This document shows positions 53,212 through 61,394 of a stretch of 64,000 bases of DNA, piece after piece. Source of the DNA: an uncultured Clostridia bacterium (GTDB lineage Bacteria; Bacillota; Clostridia; Christensenellales; Borkfalkiaceae). The notes under the pieces are model-generated. The model saw only the letters and a program-made list of their open reading frames with translations. It was not told the origin of the DNA and did not search any database. The stretch is taken from contig CALVMD010000001.1 in assembly GCA_944342025.1 (NCBI GenBank), forward strand, positions 1-64,000, written 5' to 3'. Position numbers and translations under genes: made by a program. Each line of letters opens with the position of its first letter. Within the stretch, counting starts at the first letter, position 1.

Positions 53212-54234
53212 TTAGAGGATGAGGCACGCGTCGCCGAAGCTGAAAAACCGATACCTCTTCTCCACCGCTTCCTTATACACGGCAAGGCACTGCTCCCGCC
53301 CCATCAGGGCGGAAACGAGCATGATCAAGGTACTTTCGGGCAGGTGGAAATTGGTAATCAGCGCGTCGACGCACTTGAATTTATACGGCGGATAGATGAA
53401 AATCGACGTATCGCCGCTGCACGGGCGCAGAAACCCGTTTTCGTCCGCGACCGTTTCCAGCGTGCGCACGGAGGTGGTGCCGACGGCGATGACCCGCCGC
53501 CCCTCGCGCTTGGCGGCGTTGACGATTTCCGCCGCCTCTTCGCTCACGCAGTAGTATTCGGAATGCATGACGTGGTGGGTGAGGTCTTCTTCTTTGACGG
53601 GTCGGAAGGTACCGAGGCCGACATGGAGCAGAACCTCCGCAACCTGTACCCCCATCCTCTTGATTTCGTCCAGAAGCTCGCGGGTGAAATGCAGGCCCGC
53701 AGTGGGCGCGGCGGCGGAGCCGTCCGTCTTGCAGTATACCGTCTGATAACGGTCTTTGTCCTTCAGTTTTTCGTGGATGTACGGCGGGAGCGGCATGGAG
53801 CCGACGCGGGAAAGGATAGCCTCGAACACGCCGTCGAAATGAAAATCGACGATGCGCTCGCCCGTTTCCGTCCTGTCTTTGACGGTGAGGGAAAGCTCTT
53901 CGGAAACGACGAGTTCGGTGCCGACTTTCGCTTTTTTGCCCGGCTTTACGAGCACTTCCCATTCGGTGAGGTCGCGCCTTTTCAAAAGCAGGACTTCGAC
54001 CTTGCCGCCGTTCTTCGTGTAGGCGTACATGCGCGCGGGCAGGACCTTTGTGTTGTTGACGACAAACACGTCGCCCGGCTTCAAATATTCTTTGATGTCG
54101 CGGAAAATGCGGTGTTCCGTCTTGCCCGTCTTGCGGTCGTAGACCAAAAGGCGAGAAGAATCGCGCGGCTCGGCGGGAGTCTGCGCGATGAATTCTTCGG
54201 GCAATTCATAAAAATAATCGGATTTTTTTAACAT
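53212..54234 (-). CDS. queA: S-adenosylmethionine:tRNA ribosyltransferase-isomerase
   Basis: A 340-residue enzyme that converts preQ1 in tRNA to epoxyqueuosine using SAM as ribosyl donor. [47 protein letters not shown] and [15 protein letters not shown] are family blocks, and the C-terminus [13 protein letters not shown] is complete. The start at 54234 follows AAGG and lies 10 bases after the GNAT gene. Confidence 0.96.
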   Translation of the reverse strand: MLKKSDYFYELPEEFIAQTPAEPRDSSRLLVYDRKTGKTEHRIFRDIKEYLKPGDVFVVNNTKVLPARMYAYTKNGGKVEVLLLKRRDLTEWEVLVKPGKKAKVGTELVVSEELSLTVKDRTETGERIVDFHFDGVFEAILSRVGSMPLPPYIHEKLKDKDRYQTVYCKTDGSAAAPTAGLHFTRELLDEIKRMGVQVAEVLLHVGLGTFRPVKEEDLTHHVMHSEYYCVSEEAAEIVNAAKREGRRVIAVGTTSVRTLETVADENGFLRPCSGDTSIFIYPPYKFKCVDALITNFHLPESTLIMLVSALMGREQCLAVYKEAVEKRYRFFSFGDACLIL

Positions 54235-54244
54235 TTTGCAAACC

Positions 54245-55024
54245 TTATTTGCCTGTATTTTGCAATTTTTCGACGAATGCGAACGGCTTTGCGGTGAGCT
54301 GTACCCACGCGGGGCGGAACCCGCATGCAAGCGCGTTGCACACCGAAGGCAGATTCGACCACGCCGCGCAATAGAATGGCACCTTGCCGCGGGAGAAAAC
54401 TTCGAGGGCAAGGCGGGACGTTACCGCCTTCGCCAGTCCCCGCCGCCTGTATGCGGGCAGAACGTCTATACCGATCTGCCACATAGTTCCGCAGTCAGCG
54501 CTCGCCCCCGCGAGCGCGGCGAGCGTTTCCCCGTCGTAAGCGCCCACGCAGAGAACATCGTTTTGCCTTCGGTCGGAGCACAGCGCGTTGCTCCATTGCG
54601 GAAGGTACAGCCCCGCAAAATCCGCAGGCAGTAAAACACGCAACTCCAACGCGCCCGGCTGTGCGCGCAATAAATTTACATCGGGCAGAAAATACTCCGC
54701 CTGAAAGCAAGTTTTTAAGCCGAACGGCGCGAGCATTTTATCCAATTCGTGCAGAGCGGGCGTTTCGAAACAATGCGCCGCAGGATATTTCGCAAGATAT
54801 GCACGGGCAACTTCCCGCAAGTCCTCGCGCACGCAGGCGACAACATTGCCGCCGTAAGAGGTGAGATCGAAACTGTACGGCTCAGTAAGATACGCGCGCC
54901 GCCCCGCATTGTCTCGGGAAACGGTTATAACGCTTTCCCTTTTCGTAAAATCCTCGGGCGCACAGCAGGAGTCGATCGCCGACTGTTCCAGCGCAATGCG
55001 CCAAATATCCGTATTTGTCAGCAT
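54245..55024 (-). CDS. GNAT-family N-acetyltransferase
   Basis: A 259-residue protein. The N-terminal part ([20 protein letters not shown]) and a middle domain precede a C-terminal GNAT fold with acetyl-CoA loop [18 protein letters not shown], then [20 protein letters not shown]. Relatives are common in Clostridia with unknown substrates. No ribosome-binding site is clear for any candidate start; 55024 matches homolog-like N-termini, 55105 is the alternative. It is inserted between ruvB and queA. Confidence 0.82.
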   Translation of the reverse strand: MLTNTDIWRIALEQSAIDSCCAPEDFTKRESVITVSRDNAGRRAYLTEPYSFDLTSYGGNVVACVREDLREVARAYLAKYPAAHCFETPALHELDKMLAPFGLKTCFQAEYFLPDVNLLRAQPGALELRVLLPADFAGLYLPQWSNALCSDRRQNDVLCVGAYDGETLAALAGASADCGTMWQIGIDVLPAYRRRGLAKAVTSRLALEVFSRGKVPFYCAAWSNLPSVCNALACGFRPAWVQLTAKPFAFVEKLQNTGK

Positions 55025-55232
55025 AGCAGAATTTGCACAAAATTTAATAATCAACTGCGCGTTCCAAAATCGCATTTTTGGAAAAGCGCACTCGATTTGT
55101 CGCATACCTGCGACCTGAGCGGGTGAAGTTGCGCGATTCTATAATAGGTGTGCCCCTATATATCGCGCAACGAGGGCAGAGCCCTCCAATCGCAGAAAAT
55201 CGCAGGCATCAGCTTGCCGAGATTTTCGCGAG

Positions 55233-56297
55233 CTATTCGTCATCAAACATGGACGTCTGTACCCTCTGTTTTTCGCTCATCTTCACGCCCATATGCTCAT
55301 ATGCGCCCTTCAGGCATATTCTGCCGCGCGGCGTGCGCGCGATGAAACCGAGCTGCATCAGGTACGGCTCGTACACGTCCTCGATGGTGTTCGCGTCCTC
55401 ATTGATGGTCGCAGCGAGCGTTTCAAGGCCCGCGGGACCGCCGCCGAACTTTTCAATGAGCGCGCGCAGAAGGCCGCGGTCGGTATCGTCCAGTCCCAAC
55501 TCGTCGATATCCATCTTTTGCAGGGCATATCGCGCGTCGGCAAGCGTGATGCTTCCGTTTCCCTTGACGGCGGAAAAATCGCGCACGCGCTTCAAAAGGC
55601 GGTTGCAGATGCGCGGCGTGCCGCGGGAGCGGCGGGCGATCTCGCGCGCGGCGTCCGGTTCGATAGAAATGCCGAGCGTCTTTGCCGAACGGGTGACGAT
55701 CTCGGCAAGTTCTGCGGGCGTATACATTTCAAGGCGGCACAGAACGCCGAAGCGGTCGCGCAGGGGCGAGCCGAGCATGCCCGCCTTGGTCGTCGCCCCG
55801 ACCAAGGTAAAATGCTTTAAGGGGAACCGCAGGTTTTTTGCCGAAGGCCCCTTGCCCACGATGATGTCGAGCGCGTAATCCTCCATGGCGGAATACAGAA
55901 TTTCCTCCACCGAATGGTTGAGGCGGTGGATTTCGTCGATGAACAGAACGTCCCCCTCGTTGAGATTGGTGAGGATGGCGGCGAGGTCTCCCCCGCGCTC
56001 GATAGCGGGGCCGCTGGTGAGTTTGATCTGCACGCCCAGCTCGTTCGCGATGATGTGCGCGAGCGTCGTTTTGCCGAGCCCCGGAGGGCCGTACAAAAGG
56101 ACGTGATCGAGCGGCTCTCCGCGCATTTTTGCGGAAGATATATAGACGCCGAGATTCTCCTTGACCTTGGACTGGCCGACATAATCGTTCATCGTCTTGG
56201 GCCGAAGGGCGTTTTCCTCTACGTCGTATTCCCCCTTCGTACTCATGACGAGGCGGTCGTTTTCAAACCCGTTTTCGATCTCGTCTTCAAAGCTCAT
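55233..56297 (-). CDS. ruvB: Holliday junction branch-migration ATPase RuvB
   Basis: A 354-residue AAA+ motor. The RuvB start [22 protein letters not shown], Walker [10 protein letters not shown], Walker [15 protein letters not shown], sensor GATTKAGML and the C-terminal winged helix ([13 protein letters not shown]) are all present. It drives migration with RuvA. The start at 56297 follows GGAGGTGAGCG, 27 bases after ruvA. Confidence 0.97.
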   Translation of the reverse strand: MSFEDEIENGFENDRLVMSTKGEYDVEENALRPKTMNDYVGQSKVKENLGVYISSAKMRGEPLDHVLLYGPPGLGKTTLAHIIANELGVQIKLTSGPAIERGGDLAAILTNLNEGDVLFIDEIHRLNHSVEEILYSAMEDYALDIIVGKGPSAKNLRFPLKHFTLVGATTKAGMLGSPLRDRFGVLCRLEMYTPAELAEIVTRSAKTLGISIEPDAAREIARRSRGTPRICNRLLKRVRDFSAVKGNGSITLADARYALQKMDIDELGLDDTDRGLLRALIEKFGGGPAGLETLAATINEDANTIEDVYEPYLMQLGFIARTPRGRICLKGAYEHMGVKMSEKQRVQTSMFDDE

Positions 56298-56324
56298 CGC
56301 TCACCTCCGCGCCGCAGGCGCCCT

Positions 56325-56921
56325 TCACATGCTCCTGAGAGCCGCCATAATGATCTCTTCCATGCTCTCCGCGCCGCTCTCTTCCGCGCGTCTGACGGCG
56401 CGCACGCTCTCCGCGCGGGTGTAACCGAGGGACATAAGGCCTACCACCGCGTCTTCCTCTTTGTCGGTGATCTTTTCGGCAGGTTCGGGAGTCTTTGCCC
56501 CGCCCGCAACAGTCGTATCCGACGCCGCAACTTTTTCGCGAAGTTCCAGAATGATGCGCTCAGCCGTCTTTTTGCCCAGCCCTTTGGCTGCCGTCAACTT
56601 TTTCACGTCGGAATTGGCAATGGCGACGGCAATATCGTTTATGTTCATAGACGAAAGGATCGCGATGCCCATTTTCGGCCCGACGCCCGAAACGGAGATG
56701 AGTTTCTGGAACATCGATTTCTCTTCGGGCGATACAAATCCGAAAAGGGAAACGCCGTCCTCTTTCACTTGCAGATAGGTATACGCTTCCCCCTGCCCGT
56801 CCGAAAGCAGTCTTGCGTACAGCGCACCCGAACAGAGAATCTCGTAACCGATCCCGCTATTTTCGAGGAGCACCGTCCCCTCGGACGAATAGATCACTTT
56901 GCCTTTGATATAGCCGATCAT
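56325..56921 (-). CDS. ruvA: Holliday junction DNA helicase subunit RuvA
   Basis: A 198-residue junction-binding protein. Domain I begins MIGYIKGKVIY, two helix-hairpin-helix motifs follow (LISVSGVGPKMGIAIL, LTAAKGLGKKTAERII), and domain III (DAVVGLMSLGYTRAESVRAV) contacts RuvB. Full length, between ruvC and ruvB. Confidence 0.96.
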   Translation of the reverse strand: MIGYIKGKVIYSSEGTVLLENSGIGYEILCSGALYARLLSDGQGEAYTYLQVKEDGVSLFGFVSPEEKSMFQKLISVSGVGPKMGIAILSSMNINDIAVAIANSDVKKLTAAKGLGKKTAERIILELREKVAASDTTVAGGAKTPEPAEKITDKEEDAVVGLMSLGYTRAESVRAVRRAEESGAESMEEIIMAALRSM

Positions 56922-56986
56922 AAAAATCTCCGCATCCCGCGCCCTTGCGCGGCGTATTTTTCATTTTCTGCCGCCGGTTACGCGGC

Positions 56987-57481
56987 TCAGATCGAATACA
57001 GGCCGGAAAGCCTGGAAGTGTGCGCGTGACACAGCGCGACCGCGAGCGCGTCCGCCGCGTCGTCGGGACGGGGGATGCCTTTCAGCCGCAGCAAATTGGC
57101 GGTGACGAGCTGTATCTGCTTTTTGTCCGCCTTGCCGTAACCGGTGAGCGCCTGCTTGATCTGCATGGGCGTATACTCGAAGAGCCTGCCGCATTTTTTG
57201 ATGCATGCCAAAAGCGCCACGCCGCGCGCGTGCGCCACCGCGATGCCCGTCGTGATGTTTTTGGAAAAGAACAGTTCTTCGACCGCGACCTCTTCGGGGG
57301 CGAACTTGTCCAGCACGCGATTGATCCCCTCTTCCAGGATCGCAAGGCGAGTGGGCAGCCGTTCCTGTTTGGGCGTGAGTACCACGCCGTAATCGACGGG
57401 ACGCACGTTTCCGTTTCCGTCTTTTTCCAAAATCCCGTAGCCCAGCGTGGCGAGACCGGGATCGATCCCTAAAATAATCAA
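56987..57481 (-). CDS. ruvC: Holliday junction resolvase RuvC
   Basis: A 164-residue endonuclease that resolves four-way junctions. ILGIDPGLATLGYG gives the first catalytic Asp, VEELFFSKN a Glu, and PRPDDAADALAVALCHAH the last acidic pair. The start codon is TTG at 57479-57481, giving the family N-terminus MIILGIDPG; the upstream site is weak. First gene of the ruvC-A-B block; 65 bases separate it from ruvA. Confidence 0.95.
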   Translation of the reverse strand: MIILGIDPGLATLGYGILEKDGNGNVRPVDYGVVLTPKQERLPTRLAILEEGINRVLDKFAPEEVAVEELFFSKNITTGIAVAHARGVALLACIKKCGRLFEYTPMQIKQALTGYGKADKKQIQLVTANLLRLKGIPRPDDAADALAVALCHAHTSRLSGLYSI

Positions 57482-57508
57482 AATAAAAACTCTTTTTTAT
57501 AAAATAAC

Positions 57509-57537
57509 TTGAATTTTTTTTTAAAATGTATTAGAAT
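57509..57537 (+). promoter_or_regulatory. Promoter of argH
   Basis: TTGAAT (57509-57514), 17-base spacer, TAGAAT (57532-57537). The leader is about 120 bases; no known riboswitch or T-box was recognised in it. Confidence 0.6.
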
Positions 57538-57665
57538 AGAGACGATACAGGATAAGGGCGGAAAAACATGCCCGACCGGGCGCCTCCTCTTCCTATCTAT
57601 TTTACGGTTTTAACGGCGATAAGTCAATTAAAATCGATCGAAAAAAATCATGGAGATCCTTTAAT

Positions 57666-59048
57666 ATGAAATTGTGGGAAGGAAGATTCACCGAACCGAG
57701 CGCGAAAAGCGCAGATGATTTCAACCAGTCGCTCTCTTTCGACTATAAACTTTACTGGCATGATATTCTTGCGAGCATCGCGCATGTCAAAATGCTCGGC
57801 GAAACGCAGATCATCCCCAAAGAGGATGCCGACGCCATCAGCGACGCGCTCGTCAATATCCTCGCCGACATCGAAAAGGGCAACCTGACCATCGAGGGCG
57901 CGGAAGACATCCATACTTTCGTGGAAAACGAACTGGTCAAACGCATCGGCATCAAGGGCAAAAAGATGCACACCGCGCGCTCGCGCAACGATCAGGTGGC
58001 GACCGACCTTCGGCTGTATGTGAAGGACAGCATCGTAAACATTTCCAATCACATCAAAACGCTGATCACGACCCTTTTGGACATTGCAAACAACAATGTT
58101 CAGTACATCATGCCCGGTTACACGCACATGCGCAAAGCGCAGCCCGTATCCGTGGCGCAGTACATAAACTCTTACAGCGAGATGTTCCTGCGGGATCTCG
58201 AGCGCTTTACCGACTGCTATAAACGCACCGACGTGATGCCCCTCGGCAGCTGTGCGCTTGCGGGGACGGACTTCCCCATCGACAGGCGCATGACGGCGGC
58301 GCTCCTCTCCTTCTCCGAGATCTCGCAAAACTCCATCGACGCCGTATCCGACAGGGATTTCGTCGCCGAGTATATTTTCTGCTGCTCGACGGTGATGGCG
58401 CACCTTTCCAGGTTCTGCGAAGACCTTATCATTTACTCCACGGACGAATTCGGGTTCATCGACATCGCGGACGCCTATTCGACGGGCTCGTCCATCATGC
58501 CGCAAAAAAAGAACCCCGACATCCCCGAGCTTGTGCGCGGCAAAACGGGCCGCGTATACGGCAGCCTGATGTCCATCCTCACCGTCATCAAGGGCATCCC
58601 CACCTCTTACAACAAAGACCTGCAGGAGGATAAAGAGGCGCTCTTCAACGCGGAAGAGACGGTGCTCAACTGCCTGAGCATCTTTAACGAACTTTTGCAG
58701 AACATCTCCTTCGACACGAGGAAAATGCGCTTTGCCGCGGCAGGCGGATTCTCCACCGCGACGGACGTTGCAGATTACCTCGTTCAGAAAGGCATGGCGT
58801 TCCGCGACGCCCACGCCGTTACGGGACAGATCGTCAGGCACTGCATCGAAAACAACAAGACACTCGACAAGCTCGACCTGTTCGTCTATCAGAATTTTTC
58901 CTCCCTCTTCGACGAGGACATCCTCTCGCGCGTGCGCGTGAACAAATCGGTCGAGGCGAGGAAGGTCGTCGGCGGCAGCGCGCGCAGCGCCGTCCGCGAA
59001 AATATCCGTTCCATCACCAGAAGGCTGAACAGGATGTTCAAAGAATAA
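57666..59048 (+). CDS. argH: Argininosuccinate lyase
   Basis: A 460-residue enzyme cleaving argininosuccinate to arginine and fumarate. It begins LWEGRFTEPSAKSADDFNQS, has HTARSRNDQVATDLRLY, HMRKAQPVSVAQYI and the fumarase-superfamily signature GSSIMPQKKNPDIPE with the mobile catalytic serine. Full length. argG is not adjacent, so the gene stands alone behind its own promoter and tandem terminators. Confidence 0.97.
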   Translation: MKLWEGRFTEPSAKSADDFNQSLSFDYKLYWHDILASIAHVKMLGETQIIPKEDADAISDALVNILADIEKGNLTIEGAEDIHTFVENELVKRIGIKGKKMHTARSRNDQVATDLRLYVKDSIVNISNHIKTLITTLLDIANNNVQYIMPGYTHMRKAQPVSVAQYINSYSEMFLRDLERFTDCYKRTDVMPLGSCALAGTDFPIDRRMTAALLSFSEISQNSIDAVSDRDFVAEYIFCCSTVMAHLSRFCEDLIIYSTDEFGFIDIADAYSTGSSIMPQKKNPDIPELVRGKTGRVYGSLMSILTVIKGIPTSYNKDLQEDKEALFNAEETVLNCLSIFNELLQNISFDTRKMRFAAAGGFSTATDVADYLVQKGMAFRDAHAVTGQIVRHCIENNKTLDKLDLFVYQNFSSLFDEDILSRVRVNKSVEARKVVGGSARSAVRENIRSITRRLNRMFKE

Positions 59049-59065
59049 AAAAACCGGTAAAATAC

Positions 59066-59105
59066 AGCCCCGCGCTCCCATCGGCGAGAGTGCGGGGCTT
59101 TTTTT
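59066..59105 (+). terminator. First terminator after argH
   Basis: A twelve-base GC-rich stem (59066-59077 with 59088-59099, one mismatch) followed by T7 on the plus strand. Confidence 0.9.
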
Positions 59106-59134
59106 GCGGGAAGACTGCAACAGTCTTTCACGCC

Positions 59135-59167
59135 GCGCCCTTCCGTATGCGGAAGGGCGCATTTTTT
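59135..59167 (+). terminator. Second terminator after argH
   Basis: An eleven-pair stem (59135-59145 with 59150-59160) and TATG loop followed by ATTTTTTG on the plus strand, immediately before the convergent ABC permease gene. Confidence 0.85.
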
Positions 59168-59180
59168 GATCGTCGTTGTT

Positions 59181-60344
59181 TCATTGATTGAAAATGACTT
59201 TTTCGCTCTTGAACATCTTGGTGAGCAAAAAGACAAGCAGGACGATATAGACCAGATTGCTGACGAGCGTGATGACGAGGCTGACCCAGGAAAATTGCAG
59301 GGAAAAGATCTGCGCCATGACCTGCACGCAATTATAGACGGGAATGAGGAACGCCGCGGGCGCAGAAGTCGTAAAGAGCATGGTCGAGATCCCGACCAAC
59401 ATCACGACGATCATCAGCGGAACGGAAAGAGAGGCCGCCTCTTTGACGCTCTTGGCATAAGACGAGATGATCGAAATGAGCGAAACGATGATGAGCACGG
59501 CCGAAATCATGACGGCGAACAGCGCAAAATACTGTCCCACCGAATACGAGCCGAGCGCCGAACCGATACTGCCGCCCATGAGTCTGGGCATGGACAGAAA
59601 AGTCCCGATAAAGGAGCTGATCGCCGACAAAGAGGAGATGACCGACAGCGAAACGATCTTTCCGATAACGAGCTGGCTGCGCTTGATCGGGGTCACAAGC
59701 AGGGTTGCGATCGTGCCGCGCTCCTTTTCTCCCGCGATTGACTCGGGCGCAATGCCCATACAGCCGCTGTACAGGAAGGTCAGGATGAGGAAAGGCAAAA
59801 GCATCGCGTAATAAGACGCCTCCGCCTGCTCCGCGCTCGTCAGATCGCCGCCCGCCGAAATATTGACGTCGAAACGGTTGCTGGCCTGATCTTCAAGCAC
59901 GTCCAAAATCGCCGAAACCGCGCTGAAAGCACTTGAAGAGGAAACGGACGAAGAATCGTACCATATCTCCACGTTGGGCGCCCCTCCCACGGGCGAAAAC
60001 TCCCCTTCCGTCAGGAGCGCGTCGAAGTTTTCAGGAAAAACGATGAGAAGATCGAGCGAACCGGAACGGATCTCCTCTTTTGCAGAGTCGATCCCGTCCT
60101 CGCCGATCTCGGTAAAGGCAAAAGAACTTTCCTCCCCTTCGGGATCTGCGACCGCTGCAAACACGGAAGAGGGATGGACGACTTTTGCCGAGTACGTCTC
60201 GTTCGAATCGTAAAATACGCTGCCCAGAAGGGTATACAAGACAAAGATGAGCACGCCCGGCAGGATCAGCGTTCCGATGACGAGCCGTTTGTCTTTGAAA
60301 AAGCGCGCAAACTCTTTGCGGATGATCGTCAGGATATTGCTCAT
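59181..60344 (-). CDS. ABC-2 type exporter permease (NatB-like)
   Basis: A 387-residue membrane protein: one N-terminal segment (about 22-42), a large external domain (about 45-180) and five or six C-terminal segments. ESIAGEKERGTIATLLVTPI is the ABC-2 signature seen in NatB-like sodium exporters. The external domain has a Ser-rich stretch (YDSSSVSSSSAF). Start overlaps the ATPase stop as ATGA. Sodium, drug or peptide export are all possible. Confidence 0.88.
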   Translation of the reverse strand: MSNILTIIRKEFARFFKDKRLVIGTLILPGVLIFVLYTLLGSVFYDSNETYSAKVVHPSSVFAAVADPEGEESSFAFTEIGEDGIDSAKEEIRSGSLDLLIVFPENFDALLTEGEFSPVGGAPNVEIWYDSSSVSSSSAFSAVSAILDVLEDQASNRFDVNISAGGDLTSAEQAEASYYAMLLPFLILTFLYSGCMGIAPESIAGEKERGTIATLLVTPIKRSQLVIGKIVSLSVISSLSAISSFIGTFLSMPRLMGGSIGSALGSYSVGQYFALFAVMISAVLIIVSLISIISSYAKSVKEAASLSVPLMIVVMLVGISTMLFTTSAPAAFLIPVYNCVQVMAQIFSLQFSWVSLVITLVSNLVYIVLLVFLLTKMFKSEKVIFNQ

Positions 60345-61144
60345 ACGCCCGTCACCGTCCTCTTATAAATATCGAAAAAGGCGTCTTCGAGAGATCTGTC
60401 TCCCGCAACTTCGGGCAAAGTGCCTTCTGCAGCCATCCGCCCGTCTATGATGACGCCCACGCGGTCGCAGAGCTTTTCCACCAAAGAAAAGATGTGCGTA
60501 GAAACGATGATGCTCTTGCCCTGCTCTTTCATCTCTGCCAAAAAGTCGGTAACGACTTTTGCCGTAAGAACGTCAAGCCCGTTGGTCGGCTCATCGAAGA
60601 TGATGACGGCGGGATCGTGGATGATGGACACCGCGATGGAGACCTTTTGTTTCATGCCCGTGGAAAGATCCCCAACTTTAACCTCGGCAAAGCGATCGAT
60701 GCCGAATTTTGTGAACAGTTCGTCCTTCCTCTTTGCCAAAAATTCGTCGCTCATCCCGTGCAGTTTTCCGAAAAATCCGAACAGATAAGCGGGCGTAAAA
60801 AAGTCTTCCAGTTTGAGCTCGCTCGTTAAAAAGCCGATGGAAGAACGAACCGCGTCAGGCTCTTTCAGAACGCTGTGTCCCGCAATGCGGGCGTCCCCTT
60901 CGTCGGGCCGTATCAGCGTGGCAAGGATGCGCAGCATCGTCGTTTTTCCCGCGCCGTTGGGGCCCAAAAGCCCGTAAATCTCGCCTTCGTAAGCCGTAAA
61001 GGAAAGCCCGTCCAGGGCGACTTTTTTGCCCGTCTTGCTCTTTTCGATCGCGCGTTGTTTGCGGGAAAGGGTAAACGTCTTCCGGACGTTTTCCGCACGC
61101 ACGATCTCGCGGCGGACGGATGATATATCCTGTGCCTCTTGCAT
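60341..61144 (-). CDS. ABC exporter ATP-binding protein (NatA-like)
   Basis: A 267-residue ATPase partner of the next gene. Walker A GPNGAGKTT, signature DLSTGMKQKVSIA, Walker B VIIFDEPTNGLD and switch histidine in VSTHIFSLVEKL are present. An N-terminal basic stretch (TLSRKQRAIEKSKTGKK) precedes the core, as in NatA-like proteins. Own promoter at 61189-61218. Confidence 0.92.
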   Translation of the reverse strand: MQEAQDISSVRREIVRAENVRKTFTLSRKQRAIEKSKTGKKVALDGLSFTAYEGEIYGLLGPNGAGKTTMLRILATLIRPDEGDARIAGHSVLKEPDAVRSSIGFLTSELKLEDFFTPAYLFGFFGKLHGMSDEFLAKRKDELFTKFGIDRFAEVKVGDLSTGMKQKVSIAVSIIHDPAVIIFDEPTNGLDVLTAKVVTDFLAEMKEQGKSIIVSTHIFSLVEKLCDRVGVIIDGRMAAEGTLPEVAGDRSLEDAFFDIYKRTVTGV

Positions 61145-61188
61145 AGAAACCTCTCATCATGAATTTTGCCGGTACACGGCACATTTTT

Positions 61189-61218
61189 ATTATACAATAC
61201 GGCCCTCCGTGTTGTCAA
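61189..61218 (-). promoter_or_regulatory. Promoter of the NatAB-like operon
   Basis: Minus-strand TTGACA (61213-61218), 18-base spacer, TATAAT (61189-61194). Confidence 0.8.
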
Positions 61219-61283
61219 ACGTACGCATAAGGCGCCGTTTTCATTTTACATGCATTTTACAAGTCCAAATATCTGCACAATTC

Positions 61284-61312
61284 TTGCAAAATCTGCCAGT
61301 TTGTAGTATACT
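61284..61312 (+). promoter_or_regulatory. Promoter of the leucine-rich-repeat gene
   Basis: TTGCAA (61284-61289), 17-base spacer, TATACT (61307-61312), about 80 bases before the start. Confidence 0.65.
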
Positions 61313-61394
61313 GTAACCGATATTTGAATTTATTTCTCTCATATGAGATATGCAACAATATTTTATATCTTTATAAAAATCCGGGAGGCTTGAA

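Noticed and set aside
52963..54231. A plus-strand open frame of about 420 codons opposite queA
   Set aside because: Same reason: queA is clearly coded on the other strand. Only the first 80 codons lie outside it and show no start signal or similarity.
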